From G963664225 sp964538065 (GTDB lineage: Bacteria > Verrucomicrobiota > Verrucomicrobiia > Limisphaerales > UBA1319): a stretch of DNA of 64,000 nt. The translations under genes were made by a program, and so were the position numbers. Below, piece after piece: positions 1-7,206 of this stretch. Position 1 is the first letter of the stretch. Every line of letters begins with the position of its first letter. The notes under the pieces were generated by a model, which saw only the letters and a list, made by a program, of their open reading frames with translations, did no database searches and was not told the origin of the DNA. Where the stretch lies: contig CAZIDG010000011.1 in assembly GCA_964538065.1 (NCBI GenBank), positions 1 to 64,000 of the forward strand, read 5' to 3'.

Positions 1-247
1 ATTGCTGAAATTTCGATATTTGGTCATCATTGAGTTTAAATCCCTCAAAACAAGACCCTCCACTTTTGACGAAAGCGGTCGCCATATCCACCAGCTTGGC
101 GTTTTTTTCTTCAGAACTCATGTTGTTTGAATCGCCCAATATTCGCCAAATGTGATCGCTCAGGGTCACGAGTTGTGGAAGGCGCTCCAGGAGCCATCGT
201 TTCAGTTCCTCCTGGGGATCTGGATTATCAAAATTGAATGCGCTCAT
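1..247 (-). CDS. Partial hypothetical protein, runs off the window start
   Basis: An open frame begins with ATG at 247 on the minus strand and stays open to base 1, giving 82 residues without a stop. It starts MSAFNFDNPDPQEELKRW and is rich in charged and polar residues, with no signal peptide or membrane segment. It lies just downstream of the recombinase in the same direction, so it is probably cargo of the integrated element. I do not recognise the family. Confidence 0.45.
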   Translation of the reverse strand, partial: MSAFNFDNPDPQEELKRWLLERLPQLVTLSDHIWRILGDSNNMSSEEKNAKLVDMATAFVKSGGSCFEGFKLNDDQISKFQQ

Positions 248-320
248 GACAAACGCACACCATAGCGGCTAAAAGCCGTTAACGCCAATACTTTGGTTTT
301 GCCGGTGCAAGAAGAGCAAC

Positions 321-1715
321 TCATGCTTTTAGTCCGAGTCTTTTGACGTATTCGGCCATTTCCCGCAGTTTTGCTGGTGTGGGGCTTATGTTGAACCATG
401 CCCTCCCCTGCATCGGAGTGGCCAATTCCTTGTAATCCTGTTCAATCATGCGCACGCTATTGCCGCATTCCTGGGCGACAATGGCGCAGGAGGTGGGCAA
501 TGCCACTCGATACGAAATATATGAATTTCGCAGGCTATTCTTACGTACCTGCACATTTACCCGTCTGGCCACCCGAGTCCACGCTTGAGCCAGCTTGTTG
601 GGACTGCTCCATCGTGTGCATATTTTGCCCTTCAGCCCTTCAAAAGGTTTCAGCCATCGGCGCAAATTCTTGGAAATGGGCACGGCACGCCGCTGGCCAA
701 GTTTTGAGATCTCCGCGTCAATAACGATGCAATCTTGATTAAATTTGACTGCTTCCCACGGAATCTCGAACACTTCTTCGGTCCTCAACCCGGCAAATGC
801 CTTGATGGCCAAAAGAGCGACAAGGTGGGCGGGAGTGCGATCAATCCATTGAACCATATCCTCAGGCGCAAGAATATGGTTCTTGCCACGCTTCTCCTTG
901 ACGCGAGGGATGTTTTCCATCACATGGGGAAGAAGCTTCGGCAAATATCCCTGCCCCTTCGCGAAACGGAATAACTCGAAGAGGGCGTCACGATAATTAT
1001 TGCGGGTAGTCGCGAGCACCGGCTCATTGGTAACTTCCACGCCATTTTTCATTTTGCACAGGTTCTGCAGCCATTCCCGCACTGGCTTTTCCTTGGCATC
1101 GTCAATGTAACCCGAGAAGCTTTGGGAAAATCGGCCCAGGCGCCCGGTGAGGTCTCGCATGTGGTAATCGCCCCCTCCATCTTTGCGCACGCTGTCGAGC
1201 AGTTCCTGAATCACATCCGCAATGAGCTTGCGTACGGTCACCTCCCGGCCATGCCGCTCGTAAAAGCTGATGACCTCCTCCAATGAGGCGGTCCCGAGGC
1301 GGCTTAGGAGGTTTGCCAGGGTTTCTGCCCCCCTTCGGACACTCAAGCCATACGGCTCGAGAAGATGGTGCGCCTCGACGTATGCCTGAACGGCGGTGTC
1401 CAGATCCTGCTTTAAAGCCTCCAAACTTTCCTGGGCGGAAAGGAAAATTCGCCGATCCCTGCCGGACAGATGGATCGAATCATAGTCGGCCTCCCGGATC
1501 GCATCTGCTATCTCCTTCGCCTTCGCGTAAGCAACATCGAAGGGGGCTCGACGAATCTGCACGCGTTTTCCCCCTTCATAGTAGGTGATCAGGAAAGAGT
1601 CGTAGGATTCGCCCTCCATTCCTTGCTTTCCTGAGTGCTTGACTGCGGCGGGGTAGATTTTGACGACAGAACCACCGGCAGTGATCTCAACCGGGAACTT
1701 ATCGGGTATCTTCAT
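321..1715 (-). CDS. Tyrosine recombinase / phage-type integrase
   Basis: A 464-residue protein of tyrosine-recombinase length. The N-terminal half is helical (arm and core DNA binding). The C-terminal catalytic part shows the first Arg in AGLRTEEV, a beta-hairpin Lys in SKLGQRRAVPIS, the second Arg in NSLRNSYISYR and the nucleophile Tyr in IEQDYKEL. Two usual histidines are Asn here: HxxR reads NSLR and the GH box reads CGNSVRM. As I recall, the GNS form is common in recombinases of Planctomycetes and Verrucomicrobia, so it need not mean inactivity. The gene starts 61 bases beyond the 3' end of a tRNA-Gly gene and reads away from it, the usual arrangement for an element integrated at a tRNA. 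A tandem 11-base repeat lies just upstream. Confidence 0.88.
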   Translation of the reverse strand: MKIPDKFPVEITAGGSVVKIYPAAVKHSGKQGMEGESYDSFLITYYEGGKRVQIRRAPFDVAYAKAKEIADAIREADYDSIHLSGRDRRIFLSAQESLEALKQDLDTAVQAYVEAHHLLEPYGLSVRRGAETLANLLSRLGTASLEEVISFYERHGREVTVRKLIADVIQELLDSVRKDGGGDYHMRDLTGRLGRFSQSFSGYIDDAKEKPVREWLQNLCKMKNGVEVTNEPVLATTRNNYRDALFELFRFAKGQGYLPKLLPHVMENIPRVKEKRGKNHILAPEDMVQWIDRTPAHLVALLAIKAFAGLRTEEVFEIPWEAVKFNQDCIVIDAEISKLGQRRAVPISKNLRRWLKPFEGLKGKICTRWSSPNKLAQAWTRVARRVNVQVRKNSLRNSYISYRVALPTSCAIVAQECGNSVRMIEQDYKELATPMQGRAWFNISPTPAKLREMAEYVKRLGLKA

Positions 1716-1722
1716 TTCGCGT

Positions 1723-1744
1723 GTTACTAATTTGTTACTAATTT
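1723..1744. repeat. Tandem 11-base repeat upstream of integrase
   Basis: Two perfect head-to-tail copies of GTTACTAATTT (1723-1733 and 1734-1744) lie between the integrase start and the tRNA 3' end. Short direct repeats here often serve as arm-type integrase sites or excisionase sites. That role is inferred from position only. Confidence 0.55.
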
Positions 1745-1775
1745 ACATGCGAAGTGAGGAAAGCCTAGTAAATAT

Positions 1776-1849
1776 TGGAGCGGGTGAAGGGAATCGAACC
1801 CTCGTCTCAGGCTTGGGAAGCCCGCATTCTACCATTGGACCACACCCGC
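1776..1849 (-). tRNA. tRNA-Gly (anticodon CCC)
   Basis: On the minus strand the acceptor stem GCGGGTG pairs with CACCCGC. The anticodon stem CGGGC/GCCTG closes a TTCCCAA loop with anticodon CCC. The T arm is GAGGG-TTCGATT-CCCTT. The discriminator is U and the terminal CCA is encoded (1776-1778). The D stem has one mismatch (C12-A23). The gene resembles the bacterial glyU type and probably provides the attachment site for the neighbouring integrase. Confidence 0.93.
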
Positions 1850-2287
1850 TCTCTCAGAACGATCTAATTCCTACCAGATTGCCGGATGGGATTCAAGGGG
1901 TCATTTTCATCCGAAAAATACCAGGTGCAGCACAGGTCATGGATGGACAGTACCTGTGGAAATACGCGCCCCAGATGCCATATTCGCAGACTGCCCCCCC
2001 CATTACCCTGAGCACAATCCTTCACAAGTCACATAAAACGCCTCGATGCATGCTTTTGCAATCCGAGGGTATCAGGGTTATCGATCGAGGATTAACAAGT
2101 GTGACCTGTTTGAAAATGGAAGGTGCTGGAGCAGCATGGACGAAATGGACAGTTTGCGAGGGTATTGCACATGACCAACACATCACGGCCTCAGCGATCG
2201 GATTGCGACCATTTTTTACATTCCACCCGTCGATTGATATGCCCCTTGAAGTCGTGTCATCGACAAAGAACCGCACAATATGGCAAA
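1850..2287. other. Intergenic stretch between tRNA-Gly and rbsK terminator
   Basis: About 440 bases without a convincing gene. Short open frames exist on both strands but none has coding character or a ribosome binding site. The promoter of the tRNA gene should lie at the left side of this region (reading toward lower coordinates), but I cannot place it. Confidence 0.5.
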
Positions 2288-2315
2288 GGCCGCACAAATT
2301 TACATTCGTGCGGCC
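2288..2315 (-). terminator. Hairpin terminator after ribokinase gene
   Basis: GGCCGCAC (2288-2295) pairs perfectly with GTGCGGCC (2308-2315) around a 12-base loop. It starts 20 bases beyond the rbsK stop codon. The minus strand continues with TTTGCC, a weak U-tract. Confidence 0.6.
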
Positions 2316-2335
2316 CTAAGGGAAATAAACAGCTC

Positions 2336-3259
2336 TTACTTCTTCGATTTTACCAGAGCCAGTATGTCCTTGCGTTTAGGGGCTGAGGGCTGGGCCCCCA
2401 TGCGGGTGGTCGATAATGCGCCTGCGGCATTGGCGAAAAGCACCGCCTCGAGCAAGGGCATGCCATCGGAAAGTGCCACAGCCAGCGCTCCGTTGAAGAC
2501 ATCCCCGGCCGCCGTGGTATCCACAGGCTTGACCTTGAAACCTGGCACTCGTTGAGCCACATCAGCGGAGCAGACATATGCTCCACGTGAACCAAGGGTG
2601 AGAATCACGGTTTGAATGCCTCGTGCCATGAGTGCACGGGCCGCCTTGTCCGCAGTATCATCGTCGCATACCTTGATGCCGGTCAACAGTTCCGCTTCGG
2701 TTTCGTTGGGCGTCAGAATCGTCACGAGCTTCAAGAGGGAATCCTCCAACTTGCGCGCCGGGGCTGGATTCAAAATCACTCGCACCCCTTTGCGCGCGGC
2801 CATGGACGCAGCGACCTTTACCGTTTCAAGTGGTGTTTCCAACTGCATCACCAGCGTATCCGCTTCTCCAATCACCTTGGCAGCCTTCTTGATATCTGCG
2901 GGTGATAGTTGCCCATTGGCCCCGGACGCCACGGCAATGCTGTTTTCCCCATCCCTGGCGACGAATATCAGTGCAACACCTGAAGGTTGTTTTTTGTCCC
3001 GAAGCACATGCCGGACATCGATTCCGTCCTTCTCGAAACCGTCAACTGCCTGTTTGCCGAACATGTCATCTCCCACACGCGCGATAAGGCTCACGGCGCC
3101 TCCAGCACGCGCGGCAGCCACAGCTTGATTGGCACCCTTCCCCCCTGCGGCGGTCACGAACTCGCCACCCAGAATTGTCTCACCCGGTTTGGGAATCCGC
3201 TCCAGTTTGATGATCATGTCGGTATTGGAACTGCCGACAACGACAATATTACTGCTCAT
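2336..3259 (-). CDS. rbsK: Ribokinase (PfkB family)
   Basis: A 307-residue cytosolic sugar kinase that phosphorylates D-ribose to ribose-5-phosphate with ATP. The N-terminus VVVGSSNTDMIIKLERIPKP and the sugar-binding GGKGANQAVAAARAG segment (about residues 39-54) are typical ribokinase. The C-terminal PfkB signature reads DTTAAGDVFNGALA, with the catalytic-base Asp in AAGD, followed by the late N-A-A segment. Length matches the family (about 305). It is the last gene of a four-gene minus-strand operon with a GRP sugar transporter, a secreted ADP-ribosylglycohydrolase and a LacI regulator, so ribose or a ribosyl compound is the likely substrate. A related PfkB kinase specificity cannot be excluded from sequence alone. 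Confidence 0.9.
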   Translation of the reverse strand: MSSNIVVVGSSNTDMIIKLERIPKPGETILGGEFVTAAGGKGANQAVAAARAGGAVSLIARVGDDMFGKQAVDGFEKDGIDVRHVLRDKKQPSGVALIFVARDGENSIAVASGANGQLSPADIKKAAKVIGEADTLVMQLETPLETVKVAASMAARKGVRVILNPAPARKLEDSLLKLVTILTPNETEAELLTGIKVCDDDTADKAARALMARGIQTVILTLGSRGAYVCSADVAQRVPGFKVKPVDTTAAGDVFNGALAVALSDGMPLLEAVLFANAAGALSTTRMGAQPSAPKRKDILALVKSKK

Positions 3260-3278
3260 ATAAACAAATCCTGTGAAG

Positions 3279-4283
3279 TTAGAGTTTGGAAGAAATCAAG
3301 ATGCCCAGCCCAATCAGGTAGAGCACAAACATGGCTGCCAGGAGCACCTTCGTCCCTGAGGTCGCACCTTTGAATTCCTTCCAGATAAACACCCCCCAGA
3401 ACGCACCAATCATGGTCGCGCCCTGCCCCAATCCATAGGACAGAGCCGCTCCCGCCGCTGTCGAGGCGATGATGCTGAATGCCATCCCAATATTCCAGAT
3501 GATGCCTCCCAGGATGCCCACCATATGGAGCCGTGGCGTACCTTTTGTAAAATATTCACCAAATGGCACGGTCTCTCCCGTATTGACCACCATGATGCCG
3601 TTCCAGAGAAAATTGGAAACCAGCAGACCTGCGGAAAACAGCACGATGGCTGTGTAAGGACTGAGCTTGCCCGCCTCCAGAGCCTTGGTGGCAGAATCAA
3701 TCGATCCCATGGATGTCGCCACGAAACTGTAGAAGAATCCCATCAAAACACCCGCGACGATGGATAGGGCGATGCCAAACACAGGCGTCTTTTTGTTCGT
3801 GGATGCAATCTGTTTGTAGGCCAGGGCATCAAGCACAATGGCGATGACGATGGCTCCAACACCAAGCGTTAACTTGGAGGAATCCCCCACATGGGTCGCC
3901 ATATAGGTGGTTATCACGCCGAGCACGAGTGCCAATCCCACGCCAACGGGAAATGCCACAGCCATGCCGGCAATGTCGATGGCGGCCACCAGCAGAATGT
4001 TGGAGAGATTGAATATGACACCACCCAGGAATGCCGATCCAAGCCACTTGGAATCCGCCTGCTGCAAATCTGCAAGAAACCCACGACCTCCACTTCCCAT
4101 GCTGCCCATGGTGAACGCCAGAATAAGGGACAGCAGAAATACACCTATGGCATAGTCCCAATAGAACAACTGGAACCGCCACTCTTTACTGGCCAGCTTC
4201 TGGGTGTTTGCCCACGATCCCCAACATAGCATGGTGATGATGCACATCACGACCGCAACGGGATATGACTCAACGGTAATCAT
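3279..4283 (-). CDS. GRP-family sugar transporter (ribose/glucose uptake-like)
   Basis: A 334-residue integral membrane protein with about ten hydrophobic helices. It begins with the CWGSWANTQKL segment characteristic of the glucose/ribose porter branch of the drug/metabolite transporter superfamily. Further helices carry SNILLVAAIDIAGMAVAFPVG and, near the C-terminus, WNIGMAFSIIASTAAGAAL and GLGQGATMIGAFWGVF. It lies 19 bases upstream of rbsK and 71 bases downstream of the secreted ADP-ribosylglycohydrolase gene. Context points to uptake of free ribose, which ribokinase then traps. Family evidence is good; the substrate is inferred. Confidence 0.8.
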   Translation of the reverse strand: MITVESYPVAVVMCIITMLCWGSWANTQKLASKEWRFQLFYWDYAIGVFLLSLILAFTMGSMGSGGRGFLADLQQADSKWLGSAFLGGVIFNLSNILLVAAIDIAGMAVAFPVGVGLALVLGVITTYMATHVGDSSKLTLGVGAIVIAIVLDALAYKQIASTNKKTPVFGIALSIVAGVLMGFFYSFVATSMGSIDSATKALEAGKLSPYTAIVLFSAGLLVSNFLWNGIMVVNTGETVPFGEYFTKGTPRLHMVGILGGIIWNIGMAFSIIASTAAGAALSYGLGQGATMIGAFWGVFIWKEFKGATSGTKVLLAAMFVLYLIGLGILISSKL

Positions 4284-4354
4284 AGATATTTTTAGTGTTT
4301 GGTTGATTGTTGAATTACCACCCCTCGACGGATGGCGTTTTGCATGGTTTGGAA

Positions 4355-5920
4355 TTATTTATTTGGTTTGTAAATCACTGCATTAAGAATCCCCACTTGG
4401 GTCCCATTCGAGCGTTTATCGGCAGTACCGGTTGTCACAATCCGCAGTGTGTGATGTCCCGGTTTGAGTCCGTAGGTCTGCCACAGGATATTATCGTACG
4501 TATTCGGCACAATGTAGGAATCCAAAGGCAGTTTTTGTTTCTTCCCATCAACGAACACATCGGCACGGCCACCACTTTGATCAAGTCGTCCAACCACCGC
4601 CACCGCGACACCATCGAATTGCAGTGTAGCCTCACATCCACCCTGACCGCCAACCTTGAAGCCATTTTCGTTCTTCCAGTCCCCAGAAAAATGCCAGGCG
4701 CCATCACCAACGGCAATACGCCGATCCGGCAAACCAGGGCTCCATTGCTCCAATCGCGGTGCCTTCGGCTTCTGGGTGCGAATGGTCACCTCTGCATCAT
4801 TCACCGCGCCTCCCGTCATCCGCACAATGCTGAGTGCCCGCTTCTCCGTGGACTTTACGATATCATTAAATGAATAGTCTGTGTAGTCAAACTTGCGGCT
4901 CTCGAGTGTGGGCATTTCTGCCTTAAATTTGGCGGGGATTTTATCATAGCCCAGCATCACCCCGAGAACACCAGCCGCACTGGAGGGATTGCAGTCCGAG
5001 TCCTGCCCGCATCGTGTGGAGATTTCCATGGTCTTTTCAAAGTCTCGTCCCCCAAATAACAATCCAAAAGCAATGTAAGCACCATTGAGTTTGGCATCGA
5101 TATTGAAGGGCGATTGAACACCATCAGGGCACGCATCGTCCTTGTTCCACTTGTCTTCAACCAGGTGCCACACCTTTTTCCAGTCATTCGGATATGCTGC
5201 CGACCAGTCGAGCAAATCCCTGATCAACAAGGCATATTGACTCTGGGCGGGAATGCAGGCCAGCCCCCCCTCCACCACCTTGCGTGGGTCATTTTCAAAA
5301 TAGGCTGTTGAATACATGCCGCAGACGAACATCCCACCATACAAACCGTCGCCATAATTCATCACCCGCCCGACGCGGTCACAGTATTTGTTGGATTCCT
5401 TGGGCAGGCCAGGACACATCAGACCAATGAAGTCCGCCTCAATTTGGAAATCGATGTCATTGGCATGGAAATTATATCTGGGTTGGCCGGAACCAGGCGC
5501 CTTGATGCCCTGGTTCAAGGCTCGTCGTGCACCAGCATTGGCGTGCCACAGGAGGAATTTTGAGTTTTTAAAGGCCTCGCCGTATTGCTCACACGTTGCA
5601 TTGAGCCCCAAATCGTCCATGACCTTGGCAAAGGTCATCTCCACATAAAGATCATCCTGGTGAATGGTGTTTTCCAACATGCCATTCTTCCAAACCATTT
5701 CCCATTCTCCAATTTGCCCGTTGGATTTGAATTCTGTCGGTGCCCCATAGGCCACACCAATCATTTGTCCTGCCCACCCGCCCTTGATTTTGTCCAGCAG
5801 GTCGGTGCGGGAAATGGTTTGTGTCTGAGCCGCCAGCATTTGACAGGCACATGCCAGGAGAATGGCCAGCGGTGCGAGCCAACGCCCGCGGCGCATCTTT
5901 GAAGTAAACAAGGGGGTCAT
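4355..5920 (-). CDS. Secreted ADP-ribosylglycohydrolase family protein
   Basis: A 521-residue exported protein. The N-terminus has a basic stretch and a hydrophobic core (WLAPLAILLACACQMLAAQ), a signal peptide with cleavage near AAQ. The ADP-ribosylglycohydrolase fold follows: KGGWAGQMIGVAYGAPTEF, the first metal site TIHQDDLYVEM (about residues 87-95) and the second metal site CGQDSDCNPSSAAG (about 303-317). Family members cleave N- or O-ribosidic bonds. The last 120 residues (about 400-521) look like a beta-sandwich accessory domain containing GDGAWHFSGDW and a GHHTLRIV strand. Being exported and linked to a sugar transporter, a ribokinase and a LacI regulator, it more likely releases ribose from extracellular ribosyl substrates than reverses intracellular ADP-ribosylation. 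Confidence 0.82.
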   Translation of the reverse strand: MTPLFTSKMRRGRWLAPLAILLACACQMLAAQTQTISRTDLLDKIKGGWAGQMIGVAYGAPTEFKSNGQIGEWEMVWKNGMLENTIHQDDLYVEMTFAKVMDDLGLNATCEQYGEAFKNSKFLLWHANAGARRALNQGIKAPGSGQPRYNFHANDIDFQIEADFIGLMCPGLPKESNKYCDRVGRVMNYGDGLYGGMFVCGMYSTAYFENDPRKVVEGGLACIPAQSQYALLIRDLLDWSAAYPNDWKKVWHLVEDKWNKDDACPDGVQSPFNIDAKLNGAYIAFGLLFGGRDFEKTMEISTRCGQDSDCNPSSAAGVLGVMLGYDKIPAKFKAEMPTLESRKFDYTDYSFNDIVKSTEKRALSIVRMTGGAVNDAEVTIRTQKPKAPRLEQWSPGLPDRRIAVGDGAWHFSGDWKNENGFKVGGQGGCEATLQFDGVAVAVVGRLDQSGGRADVFVDGKKQKLPLDSYIVPNTYDNILWQTYGLKPGHHTLRIVTTGTADKRSNGTQVGILNAVIYKPNK

Positions 5921-5975
5921 GGTTTTGGGTCTTTCTTGTTTTGGTGTTTATGATTCATCAAGTGATTGCGTGCCA

Positions 5976-7064
5976 TCATTTAAATTGCTCAGGTTTTTCC
6001 GTCGTATCACCAGGCTTGCGTTTCACTGTCGCGCCGCAGGATGCCCGGATGATCAATTGCGTGGGTAAAACAACCTGACGGATCATCCGTCCAGGGTCTT
6101 GAATGCGATCCAGCAGCAGACGGCCTGCAGTGCGCCCTAATTCCTCTGCGGGTTGCGCCACTGCCGTCAATGGAGGCAATAGCGTGGCAGCCCAGGGCAT
6201 GTCGTCAAAACCGATCACCGCCACATCGCCTGGAATGCGCAAACCGGCCGCATGGATGGCCTGCAAGGCCCCCAAGGTCATCAGGTTGTTGGCGATCAAC
6301 ACGGCCCGGGGATGCGGTGTTTGCTTCAACAGGCCGTTCATGGCCGCATAGCCACCGGCCTGCCGGAAATCTCCAAAGGCCACAAAGGATTTACGTTCCG
6401 TTAATCCTGCAGCTTGAAGGGCATCGCGAAAGCCAGCCAACCGCTCCTGGGATACATCCAGATTTCTGGGCCCGTTGATCAGGGCAATCCCGGTATGTCC
6501 CAGCCGTAATAGATGCTCCACAGCCATTCGAGCCCCCTCCCGATTGGTGACACATACCAAATCCGTCTCAAGCCCACGCGGAGATCGATCCACCGCCACA
6601 ACCGGTACTTTCCACAAGCGAAGAACGTCATACCGCGCCTCAGACTCGTTGCCCGGAATCAATACCAATCCCGCTATCCCCTCCCCGCGCAACACGCCAA
6701 AATGCACCTCTTCTCGTTCAGCCAAGCCATCCGAATGGCACAGCAACAGGGTGTAACCAGCCGAACACAGCACGCTTTCCAGGCCAGCAACAACTCCGGT
6801 AAAAAACGGATTCTGAAGGTCAGGAATGATCAATCCAACCACCTTGCGCTGACGCGCCCGCAAACCCGCCGCCAACCGATTGGGTTGAAAATCCAAGTCG
6901 CGCACTGCCTGCTCAACTCTTGCGCGCACCGTGGGACCTGCACCTTTCCGCCCCGCCAGAACCCGGGATACCGTGGCAGTGGACACACCCGCCCGCTCGG
7001 CAACCTCCTTCATGGTTGCCATCGGTTTTCCGCCGCTGAATGCCTTGCGGATGGGGTGTTGCAT
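5976..7064 (-). CDS. LacI-family transcriptional regulator
   Basis: A 362-residue repressor. The helix-turn-helix MKEVAERAGVSTATVSRVLAG (about residues 18-38) is textbook LacI, followed by the hinge helix region NRLAAGLRARQ. The periplasmic-binding-protein-like ligand core shows VVGLIIPDLQNPFF, RGEGIAGLVLIPG, PRAVLIANNLM and VAVIGFDD. Translation may begin at Met15 (7022) instead of the first Met at 7064; neither has a strong ribosome binding site. It is the first gene of the ribose-type operon. A near-palindromic site at 7082-7093 just upstream suggests autoregulation. The ligand is probably ribose or a ribosyl product (inferred). Confidence 0.88.
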   Translation of the reverse strand: MQHPIRKAFSGGKPMATMKEVAERAGVSTATVSRVLAGRKGAGPTVRARVEQAVRDLDFQPNRLAAGLRARQRKVVGLIIPDLQNPFFTGVVAGLESVLCSAGYTLLLCHSDGLAEREEVHFGVLRGEGIAGLVLIPGNESEARYDVLRLWKVPVVAVDRSPRGLETDLVCVTNREGARMAVEHLLRLGHTGIALINGPRNLDVSQERLAGFRDALQAAGLTERKSFVAFGDFRQAGGYAAMNGLLKQTPHPRAVLIANNLMTLGALQAIHAAGLRIPGDVAVIGFDDMPWAATLLPPLTAVAQPAEELGRTAGRLLLDRIQDPGRMIRQVVLPTQLIIRASCGATVKRKPGDTTEKPEQFK

Positions 7065-7081
7065 CGTTGTTGGGTCTTTAC

Positions 7082-7093
7082 GTAATCGTTTAC
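7082..7093. promoter_or_regulatory. Putative LacI-type operator
   Basis: GTAATCGTTTAC is palindromic (GTAA-N-CG-N-TTAC) except at the two N positions. A central CG flanked by GTAA/TTAC-like arms is typical of LacI-family operators. It lies 17 bases upstream of the regulator gene. I found no second copy in the operon by eye. Confidence 0.5.
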
Positions 7094-7206
7094 ATGCGCC
7101 GTGTCAAACAGGAAATCCATTCATTATGTTTTATGCTGATTTGCTCGTTTTTAAATGAGCAATCGATTTCTTTTTCGGGATCCCAATATGCGCTTTGCGC
7201 CCCCTG

